Position numbers and translations under genes: made by a program
Shown: positions 24,562 through 30,935 of the stretch, one piece after another
Layout: every line of letters starts with the position of its first letter
How positions within the stretch are numbered: position 1 is the first letter of the stretch
Origin: SZUA-217 sp034658975
Lineage (GTDB): Bacteria; Actinomycetota; Acidimicrobiia; Spongiisociales; ZC4RG35
Length of the DNA stretch: 30,935 nucleotides
NCBI GenBank assembly: GCA_034658975.1
Contig: JAYEGJ010000087.1
Coordinates: 1-30,935, forward strand
Reading direction: 5' to 3'
Notes under the pieces: generated by a model
What the model saw: the letters and a program-made list of their open reading frames with translations, nothing else
What the model was told of the DNA's origin: nothing
The model's database searches: none

Positions 24562-26520
24562 ATGCCCAATCGTCTCGCCGATTCCGCCTCCCCCTATTTG
24601 CTTCAGCACAAGGACAACCCGGTCGACTGGTTCGAGTGGGGCGACGCTGCGTTTGACGAAGCCCGGCGGCGCGACGTGCCCGTTCTGCTCAGCGTCGGGT
24701 ATGCCGCATGCCACTGGTGCCATGTGATGGCGCACGAGTCGTTCGAGGACTCCGAGACCGCCGCTCAGATGAACCGCCTGTTCGTCAACATCAAGGTCGA
24801 CCGTGAGGAGCGTCCCGACGTCGACTCCGTCTACATGGAGGCAGTCCAGGCGATGACGGGTCAGGGTGGGTGGCCGATGACCGTCTGGCTCGATCACGAC
24901 CAACGGCCCTTCTATGCCGGTACTTACTTCCCCAGGGAACCAAGGCAGGGGATGCCCGGTTTCGGGGAGGTGATGGCTGCCATCTCGAGTGCCTGGCACG
25001 TCCGGCGAGCCGACATCCACGAACAGGGTGAGCGACTCGTTGCCGCCATTTCCCGGACCGTGCCGAATTCCGCCGTTCCCGACTCCGACGGCATCCGGAG
25101 CGCCTACGAGAAGATCACAGAGTCATTCGACTCGATCAACGGTGGGTTCGGCATTGCTCCCAAATTTCCTCAGCAGCCGGTACTCGAGTTCTTGCTCAGG
25201 GTTCGTGGGGAAGGCTGGGCGAAACAGGCCTCAGACATCCTGGAGCACACCCTCGACCGGATGGCTCGCGGCGGGATCCACGACCAAATCGGAGGTGGCT
25301 TTGCCCGCTACTCGGTGGACAGCCGCTGGCTGGTTCCCCACTTCGAGAAGATGCTTTACGACAACGCCCAGTTGGCCCGGCTCTATCTGTGGACCGGTGT
25401 CGAACTCGACCGCCCGGACTTCGTCGACGTCGCCCGCTCGACCCTCGACTACATGATTCGCGACCTTCGCCATCCCGATGGCGGTTTCTTCAGCTCGGAG
25501 GATGCCGACTCCGAAGGAGTCGAGGGGAAGTTCTATGTCTGGTCTATCGAGGAGATCCGTGCGCTGCTTGGCTCCGAGGCCGAATCCGTGATCGAGTACT
25601 TCGGGGTGACAGAAGCCGGGAACTTCGAAGAGTCCAACATCCTGACCATTGCCGGCGAGACCTCTCCTGTTGGCCTGGAATCCGACATGCAAGCTCTGCT
25701 TCAGGCCCGGTCTCGCCGCATCCGGCCCGGCCTCGACGACAAGGTGATTGCCGCATGGAACGGTCTGGCAATCCGGGCATTGGCGGAGGCGGGGGCTGCT
25801 CTCGAAGACGACCGATATCTGTCAGCGGCTCGAGAAGCTGCAGCCTTCGTTCTCGACAACCTCGAGTTTCGCGGCGGTCTGGCGCGGTCATGGCGAGAGG
25901 GTCGGATTTCGATTGCCGGGTTCCTCGATGACCACGCCGCGATGGCCGTTGGGCTCTTCAGCCTCTACTCGGCCACGGGCGAGGTCGTGTGGTACGAGGC
26001 TGCGACGGCGATGGTTGGCCAACTCGATCGGTACACCAACCGTGAGGGTGGCTTCTTCGCCACGGCCGACGGAGAAGAAGCCTTGGTCAAGAGACCCACC
26101 GACATATCCGACAGTCCTCTTCCCTCGGGCAACGCCCTGGCTGCCGAGGCCCTGCTGATCTCCAGCCTCCTCACCGGTGATGGCGCCAAGCGCTCGAGAG
26201 CGGAGGAGGCGCTCGGTTCCGCAGGCCTGCACATGGAGCAATACCCGTCAATGGTGGGCCATCACCTTGCGGTCAGCCACTCGTTGAGCGAGACGAGGGA
26301 ATTGGCCGTCGTCGGACCCGAGTGGCGTCGGCTCGCAGACGTCTACTGGAGTCGGTTCCGGCCCAGCGTGGCCCTGGCGGTCTCGGCGGATGACCACATC
26401 GCGATCCCACTGCTCCACGACCGCTTCCGGGAGGGCCAGACGCTGGCGTATGTCTGCGAAGGGTTCGTCTGCGAACTGCCGACTTCCGATGCCGTGGTGC
26501 TCGCGGACCTTCTTAGCTGA
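24562..26520 (+). CDS. DUF255 thioredoxin-fold protein (YyaL/SPATA20 family)
   Basis: A 652-aa protein of the widespread YyaL family. The N-terminal thioredoxin-like domain (about residues 1-165) carries the CxxC motif in AACHWCHVMAHESFED, with the family opening LADSASPYLLQHKDNPVDWFEWG. The rest is an alpha/alpha-toroid resembling N-acylglucosamine 2-epimerases and glycosidases (GGIHDQIGGGFARYSVDSRWLVPHFEKMLYDNAQ; DDKVIAAWNGLAIRALAEAG). The biochemical role is not established. The ATG at 24562 is chosen because it is the conserved start; the frame extends upstream only through the repeat element. No other gene in the operon is apparent. Confidence 0.92.
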   Translation: MPNRLADSASPYLLQHKDNPVDWFEWGDAAFDEARRRDVPVLLSVGYAACHWCHVMAHESFEDSETAAQMNRLFVNIKVDREERPDVDSVYMEAVQAMTGQGGWPMTVWLDHDQRPFYAGTYFPREPRQGMPGFGEVMAAISSAWHVRRADIHEQGERLVAAISRTVPNSAVPDSDGIRSAYEKITESFDSINGGFGIAPKFPQQPVLEFLLRVRGEGWAKQASDILEHTLDRMARGGIHDQIGGGFARYSVDSRWLVPHFEKMLYDNAQLARLYLWTGVELDRPDFVDVARSTLDYMIRDLRHPDGGFFSSEDADSEGVEGKFYVWSIEEIRALLGSEAESVIEYFGVTEAGNFEESNILTIAGETSPVGLESDMQALLQARSRRIRPGLDDKVIAAWNGLAIRALAEAGAALEDDRYLSAAREAAAFVLDNLEFRGGLARSWREGRISIAGFLDDHAAMAVGLFSLYSATGEVVWYEAATAMVGQLDRYTNREGGFFATADGEEALVKRPTDISDSPLPSGNALAAEALLISSLLTGDGAKRSRAEEALGSAGLHMEQYPSMVGHHLAVSHSLSETRELAVVGPEWRRLADVYWSRFRPSVALAVSADDHIAIPLLHDRFREGQTLAYVCEGFVCELPTSDAVVLADLLS

Positions 26521-26576
26521 CTCCTGTCCGGGCCGAGCACGGGAAAGTGCTTTGGTCTCCCGGTCCAGTGGCTGTC

Positions 26577-27056
26577 CTAGCCCTCGCTCATCTCGGCGAG
26601 GTCGGCTTCGAGGACTCCGCGCTCTTCGGAGTCGGAGATCTCGGTGAGGAGTGCGCGGGCTGCCTCGAGGTGCTCGGTGAACGTCTCGACATCATCGACG
26701 TCGGCCGCCGCCCGGGCGATGGCCTCGTGGGCGAAACCCTTGACGAAGGGACCGAGATCATGTTCCTCGGCCAGGTCGAGCGAACGTTGGCCGAAGCGTC
26801 TGGCCAACTCGGCGTAACCGAGAACGGCCGTCACGCGGGAGACCTGCCAGTCGGCAACTGCCCAGTTCTTCGGCTCACCGGCGTAATACCAGTGATATCG
26901 CTGAGCGAATGTTGAGGCCAGCATCTCCTCTTCCTGCTCACGCGTCAGCTCGTCCAGGTCGAGCAGGGTCCAGGTGTGGTTAAACGCTTGTGGCCCGAAT
27001 GTCCGATGCCACTGGGCAACGTCCTGGTCGCTTGGGTTGATTACTGCATCGGTCAA
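26577..27056 (-). CDS. Unknown helical protein coupled to the class V aminotransferase
   Basis: A 159-aa soluble protein I do not recognise. It is helical and rich in Glu, Ala and Trp/Tyr. It contains LTREQEEEMLASTFAQRYHWYYAGEPKNWAVADWQVSRV, then helices resembling TPR repeats (LGYAELARRFGQRSLDLAEEHDLGPFVKGFAHEAIARAAA). The likely start is TTG at 27056, overlapping the stop of the upstream gene as TTGA; an upstream ATG would lie inside that gene. Coupled translation with a cysteine-desulfurase-like enzyme suggests a partner protein, but nothing proves this. Confidence 0.72.
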   Translation of the reverse strand: MTDAVINPSDQDVAQWHRTFGPQAFNHTWTLLDLDELTREQEEEMLASTFAQRYHWYYAGEPKNWAVADWQVSRVTAVLGYAELARRFGQRSLDLAEEHDLGPFVKGFAHEAIARAAADVDDVETFTEHLEAARALLTEISDSEERGVLEADLAEMSEG

Positions 27057-28708
27057 TTGCCTACCTCCATAGGAATGGGGAACCATCTCAGTTCCTCGGC
27101 TTCAACTGAAAGCTCAGGACTCGACCCATTGCCGACCGGGGCCCTCGAGAGAATCTCTTCTCCCTCGGCCAGATAGCCGACGAGGACATCGATCGGCTGA
27201 GTGACCGGTGCCGCCGCCGGGTCGCCGAACGTGATATCGGAGATCGACGCCGGCGGCGTGGGCAGTCCGTCTCTGTGGCGCCACACCCCGGTCTCGGTCT
27301 CGTAGGTATAGAGCGGAAGCAGCCGCCAGCCATCTCTTGCGACCAGTTTCACGGCCTCCAGGATGTATTGGAACTCATCTTCGGAGATGAAATAGTTGAA
27401 GTTGACCCGCACCCAGCCCGGCTTGATGATCTCGCACCCTGTAGCGACCACACTCTCAAAGCGGCTGCTTGTCTCCAGGTCGATACCGAGCAATCTGTGG
27501 CCGTACGGCCCGGCGCAGGAGCACCCGCCTCGAGCCTGGATACCGAAGAGGTCGTTGAGCAGCGCCACGACGAAGTTGTGGTGTAGAACCTTGCCGTCCG
27601 ACCGGATTACGAAGCTCACGATGGAGAGCCTCTCGGCATCCGGGTTGCCGAGGACGTCGATGTTTGGCTCCTCTGACCATGCTTCGATGGCCCGCCGGAT
27701 GAACCCGTGTTCGAGGTTTCGGATCCTGTCCGTGCCTACCTGGCCTTTGAGTCGAAAGGCAAGCCCGGCGCGAATGGATCCGATGATGTTGGGCGTTCCC
27801 CCCTCTTCGCGATGCTCCTGATCGGCGATGTAGGTGTGCCGGTCGGGTGACACGTAGGCAACGGTGCCGCCGCCCGGCACTGCCGGGACGGTGTTGGTGA
27901 GGAGTTCCTTCCTGACCACGAGAACGCCGGGAGTGCCCGGGCCGCCGATCATCTTGTGTGGCGAGATGAAGATGGCGTCCGTATACGAGCCGTTTCCGCC
28001 GGAAGTTGAGCCCATGTCGATCCCCACGTAGGGCGCAGACGCTGCGTAATCCCAGAAGCTCAGGGCCCCGTGGGCGTGGAGCAACCCGGCGACGGCCTTG
28101 GTGTCGGAGATGATGCCGGTGACGTTCGAGGCGGCGGAGAAGGAGCCTATCTTCAGTGGTCGTTCGGCGTATACGGCGAGGTTTCGCTCCAGTTCGTCGA
28201 GGTCGATCTGGCCATCGGAGTCCTCGTTGATCTCGATGACGTCTGCGATCGACTCCCGCCACGGAAGCTCATTCGAATGATGCTCGTAGGGGCCAACGAA
28301 GATGACGGGCCGCTCGTCCTCTGGGATCCGGCCTGTGAGGTCGTAGCTGTCATCGAGGTTGCGCGGGATTCGAAGGCCGAGGATGCCGAGGAGCCGATCA
28401 ACCGCACCGGTTGCACCATTACCGGCGAAAATGACGGCGTGCTCCTTCTCGTTCCCGCCGACGCTGTCTTTGATGATCTGTCGGGCGTCTTCTCTGAACT
28501 TGGTGGTCTGGAGTCCGGTCCCGGATGTCTCGGTATGGGTGTTGGCATACAGCGGAAGAACCTGATTCCGGATGTAGTCCTCGATGAACGTCAGCGAGCG
28601 ACCCGACGCCGTGTAATCGGCATAGGTCACCCGGCGAAGACCGAACGGCGTCTCGACGGCGGTGTCCTTGCCGATCACCGAGTTTCGGATGTTGGTGACG
28701 AGGTCCAC
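27053..28708 (-). CDS. Class V aminotransferase, cysteine-desulfurase-like, with C-terminal extension
   Basis: A 551-aa PLP-dependent enzyme of aminotransferase class V. The Schiff-base lysine is Lys252 in SPHKMIGGPGTPG, preceded by FWDYAASAPYVGID. The cysteines of RGGCSCAGPYGH (Cys396, Cys398) lie where SufS/CsdA-type enzymes keep the catalytic Cys, so sulfur transfer from cysteine is plausible, but other chemistries occur in this class. The protein is about 140 residues longer than typical SufS; the extra C-terminus begins after LYTYETETGVWRH. No other suf gene is adjacent. The start is GTG at 28706-28708, with AGGAGA upstream. It is divergent from the LigD-type polymerase gene. Confidence 0.85.
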   Translation of the reverse strand: MDLVTNIRNSVIGKDTAVETPFGLRRVTYADYTASGRSLTFIEDYIRNQVLPLYANTHTETSGTGLQTTKFREDARQIIKDSVGGNEKEHAVIFAGNGATGAVDRLLGILGLRIPRNLDDSYDLTGRIPEDERPVIFVGPYEHHSNELPWRESIADVIEINEDSDGQIDLDELERNLAVYAERPLKIGSFSAASNVTGIISDTKAVAGLLHAHGALSFWDYAASAPYVGIDMGSTSGGNGSYTDAIFISPHKMIGGPGTPGVLVVRKELLTNTVPAVPGGGTVAYVSPDRHTYIADQEHREEGGTPNIIGSIRAGLAFRLKGQVGTDRIRNLEHGFIRRAIEAWSEEPNIDVLGNPDAERLSIVSFVIRSDGKVLHHNFVVALLNDLFGIQARGGCSCAGPYGHRLLGIDLETSSRFESVVATGCEIIKPGWVRVNFNYFISEDEFQYILEAVKLVARDGWRLLPLYTYETETGVWRHRDGLPTPPASISDITFGDPAAAPVTQPIDVLVGYLAEGEEILSRAPVGNGSSPELSVEAEELRWFPIPMEVGN

Positions 28709-28764
28709 CGGGAGTGGTCTCCTTCTGCGTCCTATTCTTCACTCCACTCAAATGCGAGTACCAC

Positions 28765-28775
28765 AACCTTAGGTT
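28765..28775. promoter_or_regulatory. AACCTTAGGTT palindrome in the second divergent region
   Basis: An 11-bp perfect palindrome ends three bases before the ATG of the LigD-type polymerase gene. It shares the core AACCTNAGGTT with the 19-bp palindrome at 2742-2760, and both lie just upstream of the plus-strand gene of a divergent pair. A common regulator is possible. Confidence 0.4.
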
Positions 28776-28778
28776 CGG

Positions 28779-29780
28779 ATGGCGGATCACACCATCGTCA
28801 CCGTCGGTGACGAAGACGTTCGTATAAGCAGTCCCGGCAGAGTCGTGTTCCCCGGCCAGGGATGGACGAAGCTCGACGTGGTCGAGCACCTCATTCGCGT
28901 CGCCGCGGGAGCGGCAAGGGGTATCTCCGGCAGGCCGACGATGCTCAAGCGGTATATGCAGAATGTCACGGTCGACCCGATCTATCACAAGCGGGCCTCG
29001 AAGAACACGCCCTTCGACACGGTCCAGATCAGGTTTCCGTCACAGCGCCCGGGCCGGATGAACGTTCCTCGCTCCGAAGCCGATGTAATCCGGCTCGCGC
29101 AGCTCGGATGTCTCGACTTCCATCCCTGGCCGGTGCGCGCCGAGGACATCGACCATCCCGACGAATTGAGGTTCGATCTCGACCCGACACCCGGCATCAC
29201 CTTCGATCAGGTCAGGGCGGCTGCGGCCGGAACCAAGGAGCTTCTCGATGAGGTCGGACTGGTGGGCTGGCCCAAGACCTCGGGAAGCCGAGGCATCCAC
29301 ATCTATGTGCGCATCGAGCCGTTGTGGGACTTCATCCAGACGCGTAGGGCTGTTCTCGCCTTTGCCAGGGAGCTCGAGCGGCGGATGGAGGGTCTCGTCA
29401 CCACCAAGTGGTGGAAGGAAGAGAGGACTGGAGTCTTTGTCGACTACAACCAGAACGCCCGCGACAAGACCGTGTCGTCAGCCTACGGAGTGCGTCCAAC
29501 CGGATACGTGTCGACTCCTTTCACCTGGGACGAGTTGGACGACATCGCGATCGAGGAGTTCCCGCTCGGTTCCTTTGGTGCGAGGTGGGATGCGGTTGGT
29601 GACCTGACATCGGGGATCGACGACGACCCCGGCCGGATCGACACTCTGATGGAATGGGTTGTCCGCGACGACGAGAACGGAATCGGCGACGCTCCCTGGC
29701 CACCTCACTACCCGAAACAGCCGGGCGAGCCGCCACGGGTGCAGCCTTCGAAGCAGCGTCGTCCCGACGACGATTACTGA
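28779..29780 (+). CDS. LigD-type polymerase/primase domain protein (stand-alone)
   Basis: A 333-aa homologue of the polymerase (PolDom) part of the bacterial end-joining ligase LigD, an archaeo-eukaryotic-primase fold that fills gaps with ribonucleotides during double-strand-break repair. Catalytic aspartates are visible: Asp133 and Asp135 in DELRFDLDPTPG and Asp222 in VFVDYNQNARDKTVSSAYGVR. The nucleotide-binding segment is KTSGSRGIHIYVRI. The ligase and nuclease domains of full LigD are absent, and no Ku gene lies in the window. The tail after residue ~305 is Pro/Gln/Arg-rich and probably disordered. No ribosome-binding site is seen; a leaderless or near-leaderless start is likely. Confidence 0.9.
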   Translation: MADHTIVTVGDEDVRISSPGRVVFPGQGWTKLDVVEHLIRVAAGAARGISGRPTMLKRYMQNVTVDPIYHKRASKNTPFDTVQIRFPSQRPGRMNVPRSEADVIRLAQLGCLDFHPWPVRAEDIDHPDELRFDLDPTPGITFDQVRAAAAGTKELLDEVGLVGWPKTSGSRGIHIYVRIEPLWDFIQTRRAVLAFARELERRMEGLVTTKWWKEERTGVFVDYNQNARDKTVSSAYGVRPTGYVSTPFTWDELDDIAIEEFPLGSFGARWDAVGDLTSGIDDDPGRIDTLMEWVVRDDENGIGDAPWPPHYPKQPGEPPRVQPSKQRRPDDDY

Positions 29781-29784
29781 TTCC

Positions 29785-29843
29785 CAACCGTTCTGTGCGG
29801 GTTAGTTACGCGTCACGCGTAGTAAACCCGCACAGAACGGTTG
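29785..29843. terminator. Long palindrome between convergent genes
   Basis: Two 29-base arms around one central base (29814), matching perfectly over the outer 19 bp (CAACCGTTCTGTGCGGGTT) and the inner 7, with a three-base mismatch between. It starts four bases after the polymerase stop and directly abuts the permease stop codon. Likely a bidirectional terminator or a repeat element; there is no T-tract. Confidence 0.7.
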
Positions 29844-30572
29844 TTAGAGGGCGTCGCGGCGGCGCAGCGCCCAGGTCAGGACTCCAAGACCCACGGCGAA
29901 AACGGCGACGAGCTTGATCACGCCGCCTCCAACCCCGGCGGTCACCGGGCCGAGCATGTCCTGGGCGGCGGTGCCGAACTCGTCGGTCAGGTCTGCGTAG
30001 ATCGAAACGGAGATCCGCCAGATCGAGAACTGGGCGAACCCGGTCACGGCGGCGGCCAATATCGACTCGATGACGATGATGTATCCGAGTCCGACCAGGA
30101 TGGCGCGCGGGACCAGGTAGCCGAGGGGCACGAACACGGCCGCATACCCGACCGCGGCGGCCACGAACAGAGCCAAACCGGAGATGGCAAGTGAAGGTTC
30201 CGCTCCAACAGCGAGTGCCGCGATCAGGGTCGAGAGCCAGCCGCCGAGAGCAACCGTCAGCGCTGCTCCCGTCCCGGCCGCCATTGCCGACGCCGCCAGT
30301 GAGAGCCGGGGAATGGGCCGCATGTAGATGTAGGGCAGCGTGCCGGACTCTCGCTCTTCCCTCAACGTGGCGACCGTCAAGATCAGTGCAGCGATGGTGA
30401 AGGAGAAGCCGGCGGTGGTGACGATGTCCGAGTACAGCTCGGCCTCCTGGCCATCTCTGGCGTCGAACGCCGACAGCCAGTAGACGAGCCCGGGGACCGA
30501 AGCCAGGGCCGTCAGTCCGATGACGCGGCCGCGACGCATCATCCGCATGTAGAGATGCCGCGCCAGAACCAC
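29844..30572 (-). CDS. ABC-2-type transporter permease
   Basis: A 242-aa integral membrane protein with about six hydrophobic helices (for example VIGLTALASVPGLVYWLSAF, AGFSFTIAALILTVATL, ALFVAAAVGYAAVFVPLGYLV, ILVGLGYIIVIESILAAAV and a C-terminal GGGVIKLVAVFAVGLGVLTWALRRR). The REERESGTLPYIYMRPIPRLSLAASAM loop between helices 2 and 3 is typical of ABC-2 exporter permeases. Exported substrate unknown. The preferred start is GTG at 30570-30572, at the right edge of the small repeat element; ATG at about 30550 is an alternative. It forms an operon with the preceding ATPase. Confidence 0.85.
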   Translation of the reverse strand: MVLARHLYMRMMRRGRVIGLTALASVPGLVYWLSAFDARDGQEAELYSDIVTTAGFSFTIAALILTVATLREERESGTLPYIYMRPIPRLSLAASAMAAGTGAALTVALGGWLSTLIAALAVGAEPSLAISGLALFVAAAVGYAAVFVPLGYLVPRAILVGLGYIIVIESILAAAVTGFAQFSIWRISVSIYADLTDEFGTAAQDMLGPVTAGVGGGVIKLVAVFAVGLGVLTWALRRRDAL

Positions 30573-30604
30573 TAGTGGCCCGCCTTTGTGCGACAGACCA
30601 CTAG
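30572..30604 (-). mobile_element. 33-bp internally deleted copy of the terminal-inverted-repeat element
   Basis: On the minus strand the sequence starts CTAGTGGTCTGTCGCACAAA, identical to the left end of the two large copies. After one short joint it ends in GGGCCACTAG, the right end of copy 2. Almost the whole interior is missing. It lies between the ABC ATPase and permease genes, provides the TAG stop of the first, and touches the GTG start of the second. Confidence 0.75.
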
Positions 30605-30840
30605 CGGTTCTCAACCAGATAGCGGAACACCGACTCGAGCGACTCGTCGACCGGTTCGAGACGGCGGATCGCGATCCCTTGCTCGACCGCCAGCCGGGGA
30701 AGGGTGATCGCGAGGTCTCCGGCGTCCGCTGCCTCGATGCGGAGGGTTTCCCCTTCGATGTGGGTGCCGACCACGCCTGGCGTTGTGATGAGGGCCGATG
30801 CCAGGGAGGATTGTTTTCTCTGAAACAGTTTTAGTGGAAG
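30601..30840 (-). CDS. ABC transporter ATPase, C-terminal fragment only
   Basis: The visible frame ends with a typical C-terminus of an ABC-2 exporter ATPase: SALITTPGVVGTHIEGETLRIEA, then RLAVEQGIAIRRLEPVDESLESVFRYLVENR and a TAG stop. Walker motifs lie outside the window. Homology stops at about 30808, where the sequence becomes AT-rich, and an in-frame stop at 30841-30843 closes the frame. The rest of the gene must be absent or separated. The partner permease is immediately downstream. Confidence 0.75.
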   Translation of the reverse strand, partial: LPLKLFQRKQSSLASALITTPGVVGTHIEGETLRIEAADAGDLAITLPRLAVEQGIAIRRLEPVDESLESVFRYLVENR

Positions 30841-30935
30841 CTATTTTTTCTACTTGACCGTGGAACTTATTCGCAGAAACAGCTTTTAAGGCAATGTTTG
30901 TGATTCTATGACGTTGGTCATTAGAGATAACTTCG
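30811..30935. other. AT-rich contig end of unknown origin
   Basis: The final ~125 bp differ sharply in base composition from the rest of the window and break the ATPase frame. Short near-direct repeats occur: GAAACAGTTTTA and GAAACAGCTTTTA, and GTGGAAGCTATT and GTGGAACTTATT. No gene is visible. It may be the edge of an inserted element or a chimeric join. Confidence 0.6.

Noticed and set aside
30811..30935. CRISPR-like repeats (GAAACAG-TTTTA twice) in the AT-rich tail
   Set aside because: Only two short, inexact copies are present with another interleaved near-repeat; no array structure can be supported.

Overview
This is a high-GC bacterial window with gene content and style typical of Actinomycetota. 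An Acidimicrobiia-like lineage is likely, judged from the Thr/Pro linkers of a secreted amidase, the dnaK-grpE order, the tandem-DUF427 protein, the stand-alone LigD-type polymerase and many likely leaderless or ATGA/TTGA-overlapped genes. That placement is inference. No rRNA, tRNA, CRISPR array or intact insertion sequence was seen. The window is a scaffold: both runs of 100 N (9096-9195 and 24111-24210) are flanked by identical 127-bp copies of the same sequence. These are graph-overlap artefacts, and msrB and modC become intact when they are collapsed.

Layout. 1-2.7 kb (minus strand): dnaK-grpE chaperone operon and a membrane-anchored cytochrome c. 2.7-6.9 kb (plus): Tat-exported peptidoglycan amidase, a two-gene operon of unknown membrane proteins built from a repeated two-helix module, a strong terminator, then a DoxX protein coupled to an unknown acidic protein. 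6.9-12.1 kb: low-molecular-weight phosphatase coupled to a beta-class DNA methyltransferase, divergent GNAT, MsrB, a divergent Nudix/CHAD pair and a tandem-DUF427 protein. 12.1-17 kb: two-domain VOC protein, VapBC, FAD oxidoreductase coupled to transketolase. 17-21.4 kb: ECF sigma factor overlapping a methyltransferase-Ada fusion, divergent from a membrane protein with a degraded zinc-protease motif; an MFS exporter with an extra C-terminal domain; a dienelactone-hydrolase-like protein lacking its nucleophile. 21.5-24.4 kb: complete modABC molybdate transporter. 24.5-30.9 kb: DUF255 thioredoxin-fold protein, class V aminotransferase with an unknown partner, LigD-type polymerase, and an ABC-2 exporter cut by the end of the contig.

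The most unusual signal is a family of short non-coding repeats placed exactly at gene ends. Two copies (about 168 bp) of a structured element with 22-bp terminal inverted repeats and CTAG ends, plus a 33-bp derivative, lie at three unrelated loci. In every case the element begins inside the stop codon of the upstream gene, in the same orientation relative to that gene. A second family of perfect or near-perfect palindromes sits just downstream of other stop codons. A 19-bp palindrome and an 11-bp relative share the core AACCTNAGGTT at two divergent promoters. The ECF sigma/methyltransferase-Ada pair is the best candidate for an uncharacterised regulatory system, possibly sensing DNA alkylation. 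The last ~125 bp are abruptly AT-rich and close the ABC ATPase frame, suggesting an insertion or a chimeric contig end.
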